NCBI GenBank assembly: GCA_049652745.1
Contig: JBASEY010000023.1
Coordinates: forward strand, 1 to 64,000
From: JBASEY01 sp049652745
Lineage (GTDB): Bacteria > CSSED10-310
Length of the DNA: 64,000 bases
Reading direction: 5' to 3'
In this document: piece by piece, positions 8,534-17,774 of the stretch
Numbering within the stretch: the first letter of the stretch is position 1
Layout: every line of letters begins with the position of its first letter
Made by a program: the position numbers and the translations under genes
The notes under the pieces: model-generated
Told to the model about the DNA's origin: nothing
What the model saw: only the letters and a program-made list of their open reading frames with translations
Database searches by the model: none

Positions 8534-9667
8534 ATGAAAACGGCACAATTCCCAAACCAATCCAGGCAAATGGGGGTTGTGCCGCTTTTATCAGTCGTAG
8601 TTCTGAGTTATAATGGGATGGACCATCTTGCCGAGTGTTTGCAGACAATTTTCGCGCAGGATTTTAAAAATTTTGAAGTGATTGTCGTCGACAACGGTTC
8701 AACTGACGGCTCAGTCGAATATATAAAAAGCTATCAATCAACAGTCACCCTTATTCAACTGGACCAGAATAGGGGTTTTTGTATCGGCATGAATCGAGGG
8801 GTAGAGAAGGCAAAGGGAAAATTTGTTTTGCTGTTGAACCAGGATTTGAGTTTGGATAAAGCGTGTTTTTCCGCGTTGATGGAAAGTTGGGAAAATCCGC
8901 CGCCGGACAATATTTTTGCCCCCGATTCAAATGCTGAACGACCGGTCATAGGTGTTTTTCCCAAAGTCATGTTTTATTCAGCGCCGAATTTTATCAATGC
9001 TTTTGGCGCTGAATGGTTTGTCGATTGCCATTGGCGGGATTCAAGAGTGGGTTTGCCTGATCTGGGCGCATTCGAGATAAGTGAGACTGTTTTCGGCTCC
9101 ATTTTTCCTGCAGTTTTATTCGATAAAGACAAATTCCTCAAAATCGGTGGATTCGATCCGATGTTTGTTTCTTATTGTGAAGATTTTGATGTCTGTTACC
9201 GCAGCAACATCCTGGGTTACCGATTTATCACCGCCCCAAAAGCCGTCATCAGGCATAAATATCGTGCATCATCAACCGATCGAACCAATCCTTTACAGTC
9301 GAGATTCTGGTTTTTAAGAAATTATTTGTTGGTTTTCTTGAAGAATTACGAGACTAAAAACCTGGTAAAATATGGCTGCAGGATATTCAAACGCTATCTA
9401 TGGAACAGTTTGCGCCATGCGATGGCAACTCGAAACCGGGCGGAAATAGCTATGAATATAAGAGTCTTGGGAAGCATCATCAAGAAAATTCCGGTTATTT
9501 ACCGAAACCGCCGACAGATACAGAGAAATCGAAAATTTGCAGATCGGGTTTTTTGGCAAACCGGAGAGGTGGAAGATTTCAATATTTTTCATGTTGAAGG
9601 CAGCATAGTTTTATCGTTAAAATCTCTTCGAACCGGCAAAGGTGATAGTGACAGGCAGCGCTCATGA
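8534..9667 (+). CDS. Family 2 glycosyltransferase (rhamnosyltransferase-like)
   Basis: 377 residues, GT-A fold. The nucleotide-sugar binding half starts at LLSVVVLSYNG and VVDNGSTDGS; the metal-binding region is LLNQDLSLD, and the likely catalytic acidic pair is in SYCEDFDVCYR. This pattern is typical of inverting transferases that add rhamnose or similar sugars to surface polysaccharides. The C-terminal third is basic and probably membrane-associated. It is the first gene of a coupled run: its TGA overlaps the ATG of the next gene. Neither the first ATG nor the in-frame ATG at 8570 has a strong ribosome-binding site, so the first 12 residues are uncertain. Donor and acceptor cannot be read from sequence. 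Confidence 0.9.
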   Translation: MKTAQFPNQSRQMGVVPLLSVVVLSYNGMDHLAECLQTIFAQDFKNFEVIVVDNGSTDGSVEYIKSYQSTVTLIQLDQNRGFCIGMNRGVEKAKGKFVLLLNQDLSLDKACFSALMESWENPPPDNIFAPDSNAERPVIGVFPKVMFYSAPNFINAFGAEWFVDCHWRDSRVGLPDLGAFEISETVFGSIFPAVLFDKDKFLKIGGFDPMFVSYCEDFDVCYRSNILGYRFITAPKAVIRHKYRASSTDRTNPLQSRFWFLRNYLLVFLKNYETKNLVKYGCRIFKRYLWNSLRHAMATRNRAEIAMNIRVLGSIIKKIPVIYRNRRQIQRNRKFADRVFWQTGEVEDFNIFHVEGSIVLSLKSLRTGKGDSDRQRS

Positions 9668-11358
9668 GCAAGGTACTCGTTTTGACAGGTGATATGATTG
9701 GAAATCGGATGGCGGGTCCGGCGATTCGCGCTTTTGAAATGGGTCGCGTGTTGGCTGAGCGCCATACGGTTACACTGGCCTGTCCGGAAATAAATGGGGT
9801 CTGTCCCGAAATTCCCGCTGACATGAAAGTCATTGAATGTGGTCTCATACCCCGCTGGCCGAATCTGAACGCTTTCGATGTGGTTATCTTACCTGGCTCA
9901 ATGAATCTGAATACCTATTTCAACATACCTGCCCTGGTTGACCTATATGATCCATTTATTCTTTCCAGTTTGTCCCGAACGGATAAAACAGAAGCCATCC
10001 AACACGAAGAACTAGAATTTTTGAGGAGAAATTTGATCCGAGGGGATTTTTTTGTATGTGCGACTGAAAGACAAAAGGATTTCTGGCTTGGCATGTTAGC
10101 GGCAACAGGACGAGTCAATGTTCGCCTCTATAACGTCGATCAAAATTTAGAAGGCCTGATCCAGTTGGCGCCTTTCGGCGTGCCCGCAGAACCTCCCAGT
10201 TCGAAAAAATGGACATTTCCCGGTGACCCAAACGATTTCTGGATTGTATGGGGAGGAGGCATTTGGGATTGGTTTGACCCTTTGACCCCGATTCAAGCCG
10301 TTTTCGATTTAAATCAAAAAGGGATAAATGTATCGCTTTTATTCATGGGAACATCTCATCCGAATCCTCAAATGACGCAAATGTCCATGGTAAAAAAAGC
10401 TTTCGACCTGGCGGAAAAGCTGGGGTTGTTGGACAAGAAAATCTTTTTCAGCGATTGGATACCATATTCTGAGCGTGGGATGGTCTTGAAAAGCGCCCAC
10501 CTGGCAGTCAGTACGCATTATCCGCATCTTGAAACACGCTTCTCTTTCAGAACACGTATTTTGGACTATATATGGGCAGGATTGCCTTTCGTTTGCACGG
10601 AAGGAGATGTGTTGAGCGAATGGGCGGAAGGCCATGAAGCAGGCCTGGCTGTTCCTCCTGAAAACGTACAGGCTTTGTCTGTGGCATTCCAGACTTTATT
10701 GCTTGACAAGGATATGTATCGAAAACACCGGGATAATCTTAAAATTCTTGCGGAACATATGCATTGGAGCAGAGTGTTGAAACCTGTCGTCGACTTTTGC
10801 GAAAACCCGAAGCGTGCGCCGGATCATAAATACCTGCAAAAAGCATTGTTGTCTGATGAAGGATATTTTGTCGAAAGCTGTGAAAACTCGGTAATGCCTG
10901 TAGGTGAAATTTTTACCGACGGTGTTTCTCAGCAAATCATTTGCAAAGAAGGAGCTCTGTGTAGAATAGACTTGAAACTGGCTACATTCAAACGTGTCAA
11001 TAATGGATACGGCATATTCGAATTATTGGATTCTTCCGGGGCTAAAATTGTTACCATCCCATTTGCTCTTGCTTCGGTTGAAGACAATAAATGGAAATCG
11101 TTCAGGTTCGGCCCGCTATCATCGAAACCTGGAAGTATTTGGACCGTAAGATTGTCCAGTCCCGACTCGGCTCCAGGCAATGCCATCACGATCTGGGCTG
11201 ATAATGCTTGTGAGAATTCCTGGTATACCATTAATAAGATGAAGCAAGTCGGTTCAATCAATTACAGGATTTTTGCCAAAATATTCGAAGGTTTCGACCA
11301 TGATATGCCAAAGCAAAAAAAAGCGACTTTCCGATTTCCTTTCTTGAGGAAACGATAA
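9664..11358 (+). CDS. GT4-type glycosyltransferase with an extra C-terminal domain
   Basis: 564 residues, longer than a usual GT-B enzyme (about 380). The N-terminal lobe has a Rossmann start (KVLVLTGD) and the motif AGPAIRAFEMGRVLA often seen in GT4 enzymes; the C-terminal lobe (about 190-380) has FVCTEGDVLSEW and EAGLAVPPENV, the sugar-nucleotide site. Residues about 400-530 form an additional beta-rich domain (IFTDGVSQQ...WTVRLSSPD) resembling a carbohydrate-binding jelly-roll, of unknown role. ATGA overlap with the upstream GT2 and TAATG overlap with the downstream GT2 mean translational coupling, so the three enzymes probably build one glycan. Confidence 0.87.
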   Translation: MSKVLVLTGDMIGNRMAGPAIRAFEMGRVLAERHTVTLACPEINGVCPEIPADMKVIECGLIPRWPNLNAFDVVILPGSMNLNTYFNIPALVDLYDPFILSSLSRTDKTEAIQHEELEFLRRNLIRGDFFVCATERQKDFWLGMLAATGRVNVRLYNVDQNLEGLIQLAPFGVPAEPPSSKKWTFPGDPNDFWIVWGGGIWDWFDPLTPIQAVFDLNQKGINVSLLFMGTSHPNPQMTQMSMVKKAFDLAEKLGLLDKKIFFSDWIPYSERGMVLKSAHLAVSTHYPHLETRFSFRTRILDYIWAGLPFVCTEGDVLSEWAEGHEAGLAVPPENVQALSVAFQTLLLDKDMYRKHRDNLKILAEHMHWSRVLKPVVDFCENPKRAPDHKYLQKALLSDEGYFVESCENSVMPVGEIFTDGVSQQIICKEGALCRIDLKLATFKRVNNGYGIFELLDSSGAKIVTIPFALASVEDNKWKSFRFGPLSSKPGSIWTVRLSSPDSAPGNAITIWADNACENSWYTINKMKQVGSINYRIFAKIFEGFDHDMPKQKKATFRFPFLRKR

Positions 11359-12359
11359 TGGCTGAAACTCGAACCACATTTCAACGATCATATCTTCCTC
11401 AAAAGGCCTTCGAGATAGACAGAGATTTAATACCGGATTTATCGATCTGTATAGTCAATTGGAATACGCGTGACATGTTGCGAGACTGTTTGAATTCAAT
11501 ATGGAAGCATAAAGATGATCTGAACATAGAAGTATTTGTCATTGACAATGCATCCAGTGACGGCTCCGCTGAAATGATCAAAACTGAATTTTCTACGGTT
11601 ACGCTTATTGAAAATAATGAGAATAAAGGGTTTGCGCAGGCCAACAATCAAGGCATTGCAAAAGCGACGGGTCGCTATATCCTATTGCTTAATCCAGATA
11701 CTATCATTCTTGAGGAAGCTCTGCGCCGGATGACGCGATTTCTGGACGAAAACCCCAACGCTGGAGCTGTTGCCGCCCGCCTGATGAATACAGATGGATC
11801 GCTTCAATTTTCATTGCGGCAATTCCCCAATTTTCTGACCCCTTTTACTGAAAATACCAACTTGGCCACTCTACCGGGAATTTTTTGGTGTTCACAAAAA
11901 TCACGCCTTATGCGGTGGCCCCACGATTCCGTCCGCGAAGTTGAACAACCTGCAGGCGCTGCGTTGATGATCAAAAGAAGCTGTATTGAAACTCTCGGAT
12001 CGTTAAACGGCTCCTTTCATATGTTTTTTGAAGACGTCGATATCTGTTATCGAATTCGTAATAATGGATGGAAAATTTACTATCTCCCTGAAGCTCTGAT
12101 TATTCATCACGGAGGACAAAGCGTCAAAAAACGTACTGATATGGGAACACAATTTTATCGGAGCCTCCTCAAATTTTCTCGGCTGCATCGTGGTAAAGGC
12201 TGGGAATTTTCAATGCGAATGTCCATGATGATTCTTGCTACTTATTGTTTTGCGATTTCTTTGATATTGCTGCCTTTCAAGCCCAGTAGAGCAATGAGTA
12301 TCGGAAAGAGCGCGATGAATGTTATTAGAGCGGTATTTTATCGTGTCGCTGTATATTGA
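11358..12359 (+). CDS. Family 2 glycosyltransferase
   Basis: 333 residues. Clear GT-A features: LSICIVNWNTRDML, VIDNASSDGS, the LLNPDT motif for metal and nucleotide binding, and MFFEDVDICYRI as the acidic acceptor-side motif. A hydrophobic segment near the C-terminus (about 285-305) suggests membrane attachment. The start overlaps the stop of the previous gene (TAATG), so it is translated from the same message. It is related to the first GT2 of the operon and to the minus-strand GT2 near 61 kb; all belong to the rhamnosyltransferase-like branch. Sugar specificity unknown. Confidence 0.9.
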   Translation: MAETRTTFQRSYLPQKAFEIDRDLIPDLSICIVNWNTRDMLRDCLNSIWKHKDDLNIEVFVIDNASSDGSAEMIKTEFSTVTLIENNENKGFAQANNQGIAKATGRYILLLNPDTIILEEALRRMTRFLDENPNAGAVAARLMNTDGSLQFSLRQFPNFLTPFTENTNLATLPGIFWCSQKSRLMRWPHDSVREVEQPAGAALMIKRSCIETLGSLNGSFHMFFEDVDICYRIRNNGWKIYYLPEALIIHHGGQSVKKRTDMGTQFYRSLLKFSRLHRGKGWEFSMRMSMMILATYCFAISLILLPFKPSRAMSIGKSAMNVIRAVFYRVAVY

Positions 12360-12436
12360 AGATTGTCGAATGCCCGATAAATTGAAAAAAACGGATATCT
12401 CTTTCGCGCCTTCGTTCCTAAAAGGTTTTTGGCGAT

Positions 12437-13369
12437 ATGATCGTTCGTGAAAGTTTTAGTAGAGATGTTGCCCGCCTTGTCATTTGGTATCCCGTCCGCT
12501 TGATCATAAAATTTCTTCCAGTCACATTTTCATTCAGCTTGTTTCGTCTGTTAGGCCGGTTGCACTTTTATCTTGGTACACGTTCAACCGAAAACTTACG
12601 TAAAAATATTCTTCTGGGTCATCCGGCAATTGACCGCAAAACAACAAATGCGATCCTGAAAAGCTATCTTGAGAATCACTATATCGACAGACTTCATATT
12701 TTTACCTATCCACGGCTTAAATCTAAAAAAGAGATGAACAAAATTTGTTCAATCGAGGGATTGGACCTTCTAGCATCGGCTTTGAACGAACGAAAAGGTG
12801 TCATCATCGTTCTCGGGCATTACGGCCCTATACAACTGCCTTTATTTCAACTTGGTTCATTGGGTTATCCGATCATTCAAGTTGGTTTGCCGACTGATGA
12901 CGGGTTGAGTTGGACAGGCCGAAACGTCGCTTTCAAGCTTCGTATGCGATATGAAAGCATGATTCCGGCTAAAATTCTGCCTGCCGACACTTTCCTTCGC
13001 CCACTTTTCTCCCACCTGAAAGAAAACGGCATTGTCATGATGAACATCGATCCGGCGGGAGGAGGCAGGTGGATAGGGCGGTTGTTATGGAGACCTTTTT
13101 TCAATCACTGCATTCCGTTTTCCCTCGGCTCGGCAACCCTGGCTCATAAAACCGGCGCTCCACTATTGCCGTTGTCGATCAAACGATTGCCCGATAAAAC
13201 ATATCGATTTGAGTTTGATGAAGTGATTCGTCCTGAAGAATCACAAACTCCGGAAATGACCTTGGATCGCTTAATAAAATGGTATGAAAGGGTTGTTTCG
13301 GAGGATCCAGGCTTATGGCACTTTTGGGACGAATACGAAATCGGTAAAATGATACGTGACAAAGAATAA
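12437..13369 (+). CDS. Lysophospholipid/lipid A acyltransferase-like protein (LPLAT, HtrB-like)
   Basis: 310 residues, the typical length for HtrB/LpxL-like acyltransferases, which move acyl chains to a lipid A precursor or another glycolipid at the inner membrane. An N-terminal hydrophobic stretch is followed by the motif I region VIIVLGHYGPIQLPL. The catalytic His is there, but the acidic residue usual five positions later (H-x4-D/E) reads Gln. MMNIDPAGGGRW and TGAPLLPLSIKRL correspond to the later conserved blocks. It ends the glycosyltransferase operon with a 77-bp gap, suggesting that the glycan is placed on a lipid carrier. The ribosome-binding site is weak, so the start is uncertain by a few codons. 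Confidence 0.8.
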   Translation: MIVRESFSRDVARLVIWYPVRLIIKFLPVTFSFSLFRLLGRLHFYLGTRSTENLRKNILLGHPAIDRKTTNAILKSYLENHYIDRLHIFTYPRLKSKKEMNKICSIEGLDLLASALNERKGVIIVLGHYGPIQLPLFQLGSLGYPIIQVGLPTDDGLSWTGRNVAFKLRMRYESMIPAKILPADTFLRPLFSHLKENGIVMMNIDPAGGGRWIGRLLWRPFFNHCIPFSLGSATLAHKTGAPLLPLSIKRLPDKTYRFEFDEVIRPEESQTPEMTLDRLIKWYERVVSEDPGLWHFWDEYEIGKMIRDKE

Positions 13370-13371
13370 TT

Positions 13372-15528
13372 TCATTGTCGATGGAACGATCCCAAGTTGA
13401 ATGTCGCCAGGGCGATTGTCATCGATAAAGCCGTCAATGTGATAAAAGCTCCAAATATATATCCAATGGGATGAAATAACAGGGTCAGTCGATGTTCTCC
13501 CGCCGGCGCCGCCACTGCACGCAAAGCGTGGTTGGCTCGAAGGAGTTTGAGCGGAGCTCCGTCTATGCAGGCTTTCCAGTCGGACGCCCAAGCGTCTCCA
13601 ATCACCAAAAGAGCGGGTTTATCGAGTGAATAATCGAAATCCAACCGATGATATTCGTTGGTAGAAATCGTGAAATCGAATCTCGGTGGAGCAGCCGACA
13701 GCGTCAACCCGGGTTCCTCTTCCAACAGGGCTACACGATTGAAGTCCGTTTTTAAAAGCAATTCAGGGATCTTGGCTTCTTGGGTGTTGACTATCCAGGA
13801 ATCGACCGGAAAAAGATAAGGCTGAGATTCGGGATTGAACAAAATGCCCGGAGATACTTTTTGCAAAGCATCTGACGGCTTCCAAGGAGTCGACCCTGTC
13901 GGAACGGCAGCCGTCGATACTACAAAAGCTTCAGAGGGTTTCTCGGAAACAAGTATGTAACGAACTCGAAGAATATCTAAAATCGTTTTGTTATATTCAG
14001 AAAACCTCAGCAATTCGCCAACTCTTCTATAATGCAATCCGCTCACTCTGCCGCCGGTTTGATACCAACCTTTCCAGGAGGATTCATTGGTTAGAAGCAC
14101 TTTGCCTATATCCCATTCGTGAATACGAAAGCCCGATGCATCTTCGGTATAGCAGGTATCAAGAAAAAGCCGATGGGATGTCGGAGCGAAACTTTCGTAT
14201 GGCGGTTGTTTCCCAAACATCAGGTCGCTGTTTCGATAAAGCAACGAGAGTTGTATAAATGTCAGGAGCGGAATACTGGTTTTAAAAATTCGATTAAGTT
14301 TGGGGGGAAAACGGCTTGTGAACCAATCGAGGCCTGCCCCGGCTAACAACGATAACGACAAGCACACCAAAGGAAGTATAGCTGCAGGTGTTCGGACCAA
14401 TTCCCAACCTGGAAGAATCGATCTCAGGTAACTATGAACGAATGTCTTCGGTCCGATAGAATAACAAAATCCGATAATCGTCCATAACCATAAAAACAGA
14501 AGGAACTTACCGTGAAACCGAGAGGAATGGGTAAAAGAAGGTGACTGCTTTCGATTACCGGATCCTATTGTTTTGATACTGTAAAAAAGCGCAATCAGCC
14601 AGAAAACCGGGGTGATGAACCCTGCATGACATTGTTGATTGGTTCTGTCCCAGGGTCCTGAGTAAGGCCCATCGATGCCTCCAAAGTGATTCGGCCGAAA
14701 AAGCGTGATCAGGCTAATGAGCTGGAAGCTTTCACTTTCACCAAGAGATTTCGATAATTCATGACGAGACGACTGTAGAGCTTGGTCTGCCGTCGTTAAA
14801 AGTTGAATGCCCGTTGCAGCTATACAGATCAAAAACGCCAGTAGAAATGTAATTATGAAGGAAAAAGTAGATAAGGTTTTCGAATGCTTGTTGGAAGGAT
14901 GAATGGCAATCAGCCAGCAGCACCAAAACACTATTCCATACAGAGCTGACTGAAAATGGCCGGCTAGAATCGAGAAACCCAGAAGAAGGGCGGATAAGAA
15001 GGTGAAAAACGTTTTATGAAATCCTCTTTCAGCCAAGAATAGAACCCAGGGGAACAGCGCGTAAAATTGAATGATCCCCAAATGGGTTGCATGTCCAAGA
15101 AGTTGGCCGGAAAAGCACCATGTGATTGCTGAAAATGAAGATCCCGCTATAGAAAGCCCAAGAAATCGGGACAGGACAAACGTGCCCGCCAAAGCGGAAA
15201 AATAGCTGAATACGGTCAGAAAAATCATGACTCGAGGTGTAATGGTTTTAAATAAAGAGACGAAAAAATTTACCGGGTAAAACGATCCTGATTGGAGATA
15301 TCCTATAAAGGAGTATCCACAATAGATATGGGGTTCCCATAACGGAACGACGCCGTTTTGGATCGATCGGGAAAAAAAGGCCAAGTGAGGGTAATGCAAA
15401 TCCAACGCATCCCATTGAATCGATCGCGAGTTTTGACACAGAGCCGGAAAAAAAAACAGCGTGACAGCCAGGCAAGATAAGATCGAAATCAGCACAAGCT
15501 TAGAAAAGAAATTCATCGGCTCAAGCAT
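13372..15528 (-). CDS. YfhO-like polytopic membrane protein (GT-C type)
   Basis: 718 residues. The first half has about ten hydrophobic segments with an N-terminal extracytoplasmic loop containing the acidic pair WDALDLHYPH and WEPHIYCGYS, the layout of YfhO/GT-C enzymes that use polyprenyl-linked sugars. The C-terminal part is a soluble beta-rich domain ending in WASDWKACIDG, NHALRAVAAPAGEH and a final membrane segment, the characteristic YfhO tail. It is convergent with the LPLAT gene with only 2 bp between stops. It probably transfers a sugar outside the inner membrane, but the substrate is unknown. Starts at residue 1 or 5 are both possible. Confidence 0.83.
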   Translation of the reverse strand: MLEPMNFFSKLVLISILSCLAVTLFFFPALCQNSRSIQWDALDLHYPHLAFFSRSIQNGVVPLWEPHIYCGYSFIGYLQSGSFYPVNFFVSLFKTITPRVMIFLTVFSYFSALAGTFVLSRFLGLSIAGSSFSAITWCFSGQLLGHATHLGIIQFYALFPWVLFLAERGFHKTFFTFLSALLLGFSILAGHFQSALYGIVFWCCWLIAIHPSNKHSKTLSTFSFIITFLLAFLICIAATGIQLLTTADQALQSSRHELSKSLGESESFQLISLITLFRPNHFGGIDGPYSGPWDRTNQQCHAGFITPVFWLIALFYSIKTIGSGNRKQSPSFTHSSRFHGKFLLFLWLWTIIGFCYSIGPKTFVHSYLRSILPGWELVRTPAAILPLVCLSLSLLAGAGLDWFTSRFPPKLNRIFKTSIPLLTFIQLSLLYRNSDLMFGKQPPYESFAPTSHRLFLDTCYTEDASGFRIHEWDIGKVLLTNESSWKGWYQTGGRVSGLHYRRVGELLRFSEYNKTILDILRVRYILVSEKPSEAFVVSTAAVPTGSTPWKPSDALQKVSPGILFNPESQPYLFPVDSWIVNTQEAKIPELLLKTDFNRVALLEEEPGLTLSAAPPRFDFTISTNEYHRLDFDYSLDKPALLVIGDAWASDWKACIDGAPLKLLRANHALRAVAAPAGEHRLTLLFHPIGYIFGAFITLTALSMTIALATFNLGSFHRQ

Positions 15529-15549
15529 AAATCAATCTCAAGTGAAAAT

Positions 15550-17634
15550 CTATTTCTTCATTTTTTTCGAATATTCTTCGATGATTTCTAGGGCGATAGC
15601 GTCGGGAAGCATTTCATGGCGGAAAAATTCCATTGCATATCCTGCTCGGCCGCTGGAAAGATTTCTGAGCGTATTCGCATAGCCGAACATTTCGCGCAAA
15701 GGCACAAACCCATTGAGTTTTTGTGACCCTTTACGATGACGGCGCATATTCTCTATTTTACCACGACGTCGATTGATATCCCCGATGATGTCGCCGATAT
15801 AATCATCAGGAGTATTGATTTCGATTTTCATTATGGGTTCCAGCAACTTCGGGGATGTTCGATTTATCGATGACTTCAAGGCCTGTTCCGTACAGATTCT
15901 AAAAGCCATCTCGCTGGAATCGACCGAATGTGAAAGACCGTCAAGTAAAACAAATCTGACGTCGATCATCGGAAAACCGGCTATTAAACCGTTTTGCATC
16001 GTGTTTTGAAACCCCTTTTCGACACCCGGTATGAAATCACGTGGAATATTGCCGCCTTTTACCATGTCGACGAATTCAAGGCCCTTGCCCGGGTTGGGTT
16101 CAAGACAAAATTCAATTTGTGCAAATTGGCCTTTACCGCCTGTCTGCTTTTTATAGCGTTCGGTGCGTCTTATGGGCGAAGAAATGGTTTCCCGATAAGC
16201 AACGGATGGCTTACCTGTGTGAGCAGAGACTTTGTGTTCTGTGAAAAGGCGATCGACGACAACTTCAAGATGAAGTTCACCCATACCCGAAACGACGGTC
16301 TCACGTGTTTCACTATCGACTTTTACCTTTAACGACGGGTCTTCAAGGGCCATTTTTGCCAATGCTGCGCTGAGTTTGTCCCAATCGTTACGATCGACCG
16401 GCTCGATACTGACGTCTACAACTGTTTCCGGGTAATGAATGCTTTCCAACAAAAGCGGTTGTGTCTCATCACACAATGTGTGTCCGGTACGTGTGCCTTT
16501 CAAACCAATCAGGGCGCCGATGTCGCCTGCTTCCAAAGAGTCAAGCTCAACCCTCTCGTCGGCATGGATCCTGAGCATCCGACCGACTCGTTCTCTTTTC
16601 TGAGTTGACGCATTCATTATGGAGTTGCCGGTGGAGATTTTTCCAGAGTAAACACGGATAAATGCTTGATGGCCTACATAAGGGTCGTTGATAATTTTGA
16701 AAACCATTCCACTGAAGGGCTGTGATGGAGAGGGAATTCGCGAGATCGATAATTCCTGGTTGTTGATATCGTGTCCGACAATAGCCCCGCGATCGATGGG
16801 AGATGGCAGGTAATCGACGACGGCATCCAATAATAGTTGAATACCCTTATTTTTAAACGACGAGCCACAAAAGACCGGAGTAATGCACAAGTTCAGGACG
16901 GCACGACGAGCAGCTCTACGAATTTCTATTTCCGTTGGTTGTTGATCGCCTAAGTATTTCTCCATAATGATCGGATCGAAATCCGAGAGAGTCTCGAGCA
17001 ATTTATCTCTGTAATGATTGACTTGATCCTCCATTTCCTCAGGAATGGGTATGGGTGACATAATGAGCGAGTCGTCATCATATGCCCATGCTTGAAGGGT
17101 AACCAAATCGACCATACCTCTGAACTTGTCTTCGAGACCGATGGGAAGTTGGAAAGCGAGTGGATTGGCGCCGAGCATGTCATCCATCATGGTAATAACA
17201 GCAGATAAATCGGCGCCTTGTCGATCCATTTTATTGATATATGCGATACGCGGAACCTTGTAGCGATCGGCTTGACGCCAAACCGTCTCACTTTGAGGCT
17301 CGACACCGCCGACGGCGCAAAAAACCATGATAATTCCATCGAGGACTCGCAAAGAACGTTCGACTTCCAGTGTAAAGTCAATATGTCCCGGGGTATCGAT
17401 CACGTTGATACTATGATTTTTCCACTGTGTCGTAATCGCTGCGGAAGTAATGGTGATGCCTCGTTCCTGTTCCTGCTTCAAAAAATCCATCACTGCTTTT
17501 CCGTCGTGCACTTCACCCATTCGATGCGTCGTTCCGGTAAAGAACAGAATGCGTTCCGTCGTTGTCGTTTTGCCTGCATCGATATGAGCAACCAGACCAA
17601 TGTTTCTAAGCTTGTCTAGACTTGTCGGTTTCAT
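15550..17634 (-). CDS. fusA: Translation elongation factor G
   Basis: 694 residues, full length. GTPase that drives ribosomal translocation. The G domain shows AHIDAGKTTTTERIL (G1), RGITITSAA (switch I), DTPGHIDFT (G3) and NKMD (G4); domain IV and the C-terminal region (GRAGYAMEFFRHEMLP) are present. GGAAGAGG precedes the ATG. No ribosomal-protein or tuf genes flank it, so this is not the classical str operon; it may be the only copy or a second EF-G, which this window cannot decide. It lies downstream of the cobalamin operon on the same strand with a 140-bp gap. Confidence 0.96.
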   Translation of the reverse strand: MKPTSLDKLRNIGLVAHIDAGKTTTTERILFFTGTTHRMGEVHDGKAVMDFLKQEQERGITITSAAITTQWKNHSINVIDTPGHIDFTLEVERSLRVLDGIIMVFCAVGGVEPQSETVWRQADRYKVPRIAYINKMDRQGADLSAVITMMDDMLGANPLAFQLPIGLEDKFRGMVDLVTLQAWAYDDDSLIMSPIPIPEEMEDQVNHYRDKLLETLSDFDPIIMEKYLGDQQPTEIEIRRAARRAVLNLCITPVFCGSSFKNKGIQLLLDAVVDYLPSPIDRGAIVGHDINNQELSISRIPSPSQPFSGMVFKIINDPYVGHQAFIRVYSGKISTGNSIMNASTQKRERVGRMLRIHADERVELDSLEAGDIGALIGLKGTRTGHTLCDETQPLLLESIHYPETVVDVSIEPVDRNDWDKLSAALAKMALEDPSLKVKVDSETRETVVSGMGELHLEVVVDRLFTEHKVSAHTGKPSVAYRETISSPIRRTERYKKQTGGKGQFAQIEFCLEPNPGKGLEFVDMVKGGNIPRDFIPGVEKGFQNTMQNGLIAGFPMIDVRFVLLDGLSHSVDSSEMAFRICTEQALKSSINRTSPKLLEPIMKIEINTPDDYIGDIIGDINRRRGKIENMRRHRKGSQKLNGFVPLREMFGYANTLRNLSSGRAGYAMEFFRHEMLPDAIALEIIEEYSKKMKK

Positions 17635-17774
17635 AATTCCTCTTCCTTGATGATATTGACCGAATTGCCGGATAGAAATACCGGAATTACCAGATGCTGC
17701 GGGACTGTAATGCCGACGTTCCAGAATTACAAGGAAAAACCAACTTCAAAAATATCTGGTTGAACGAAAAGATG

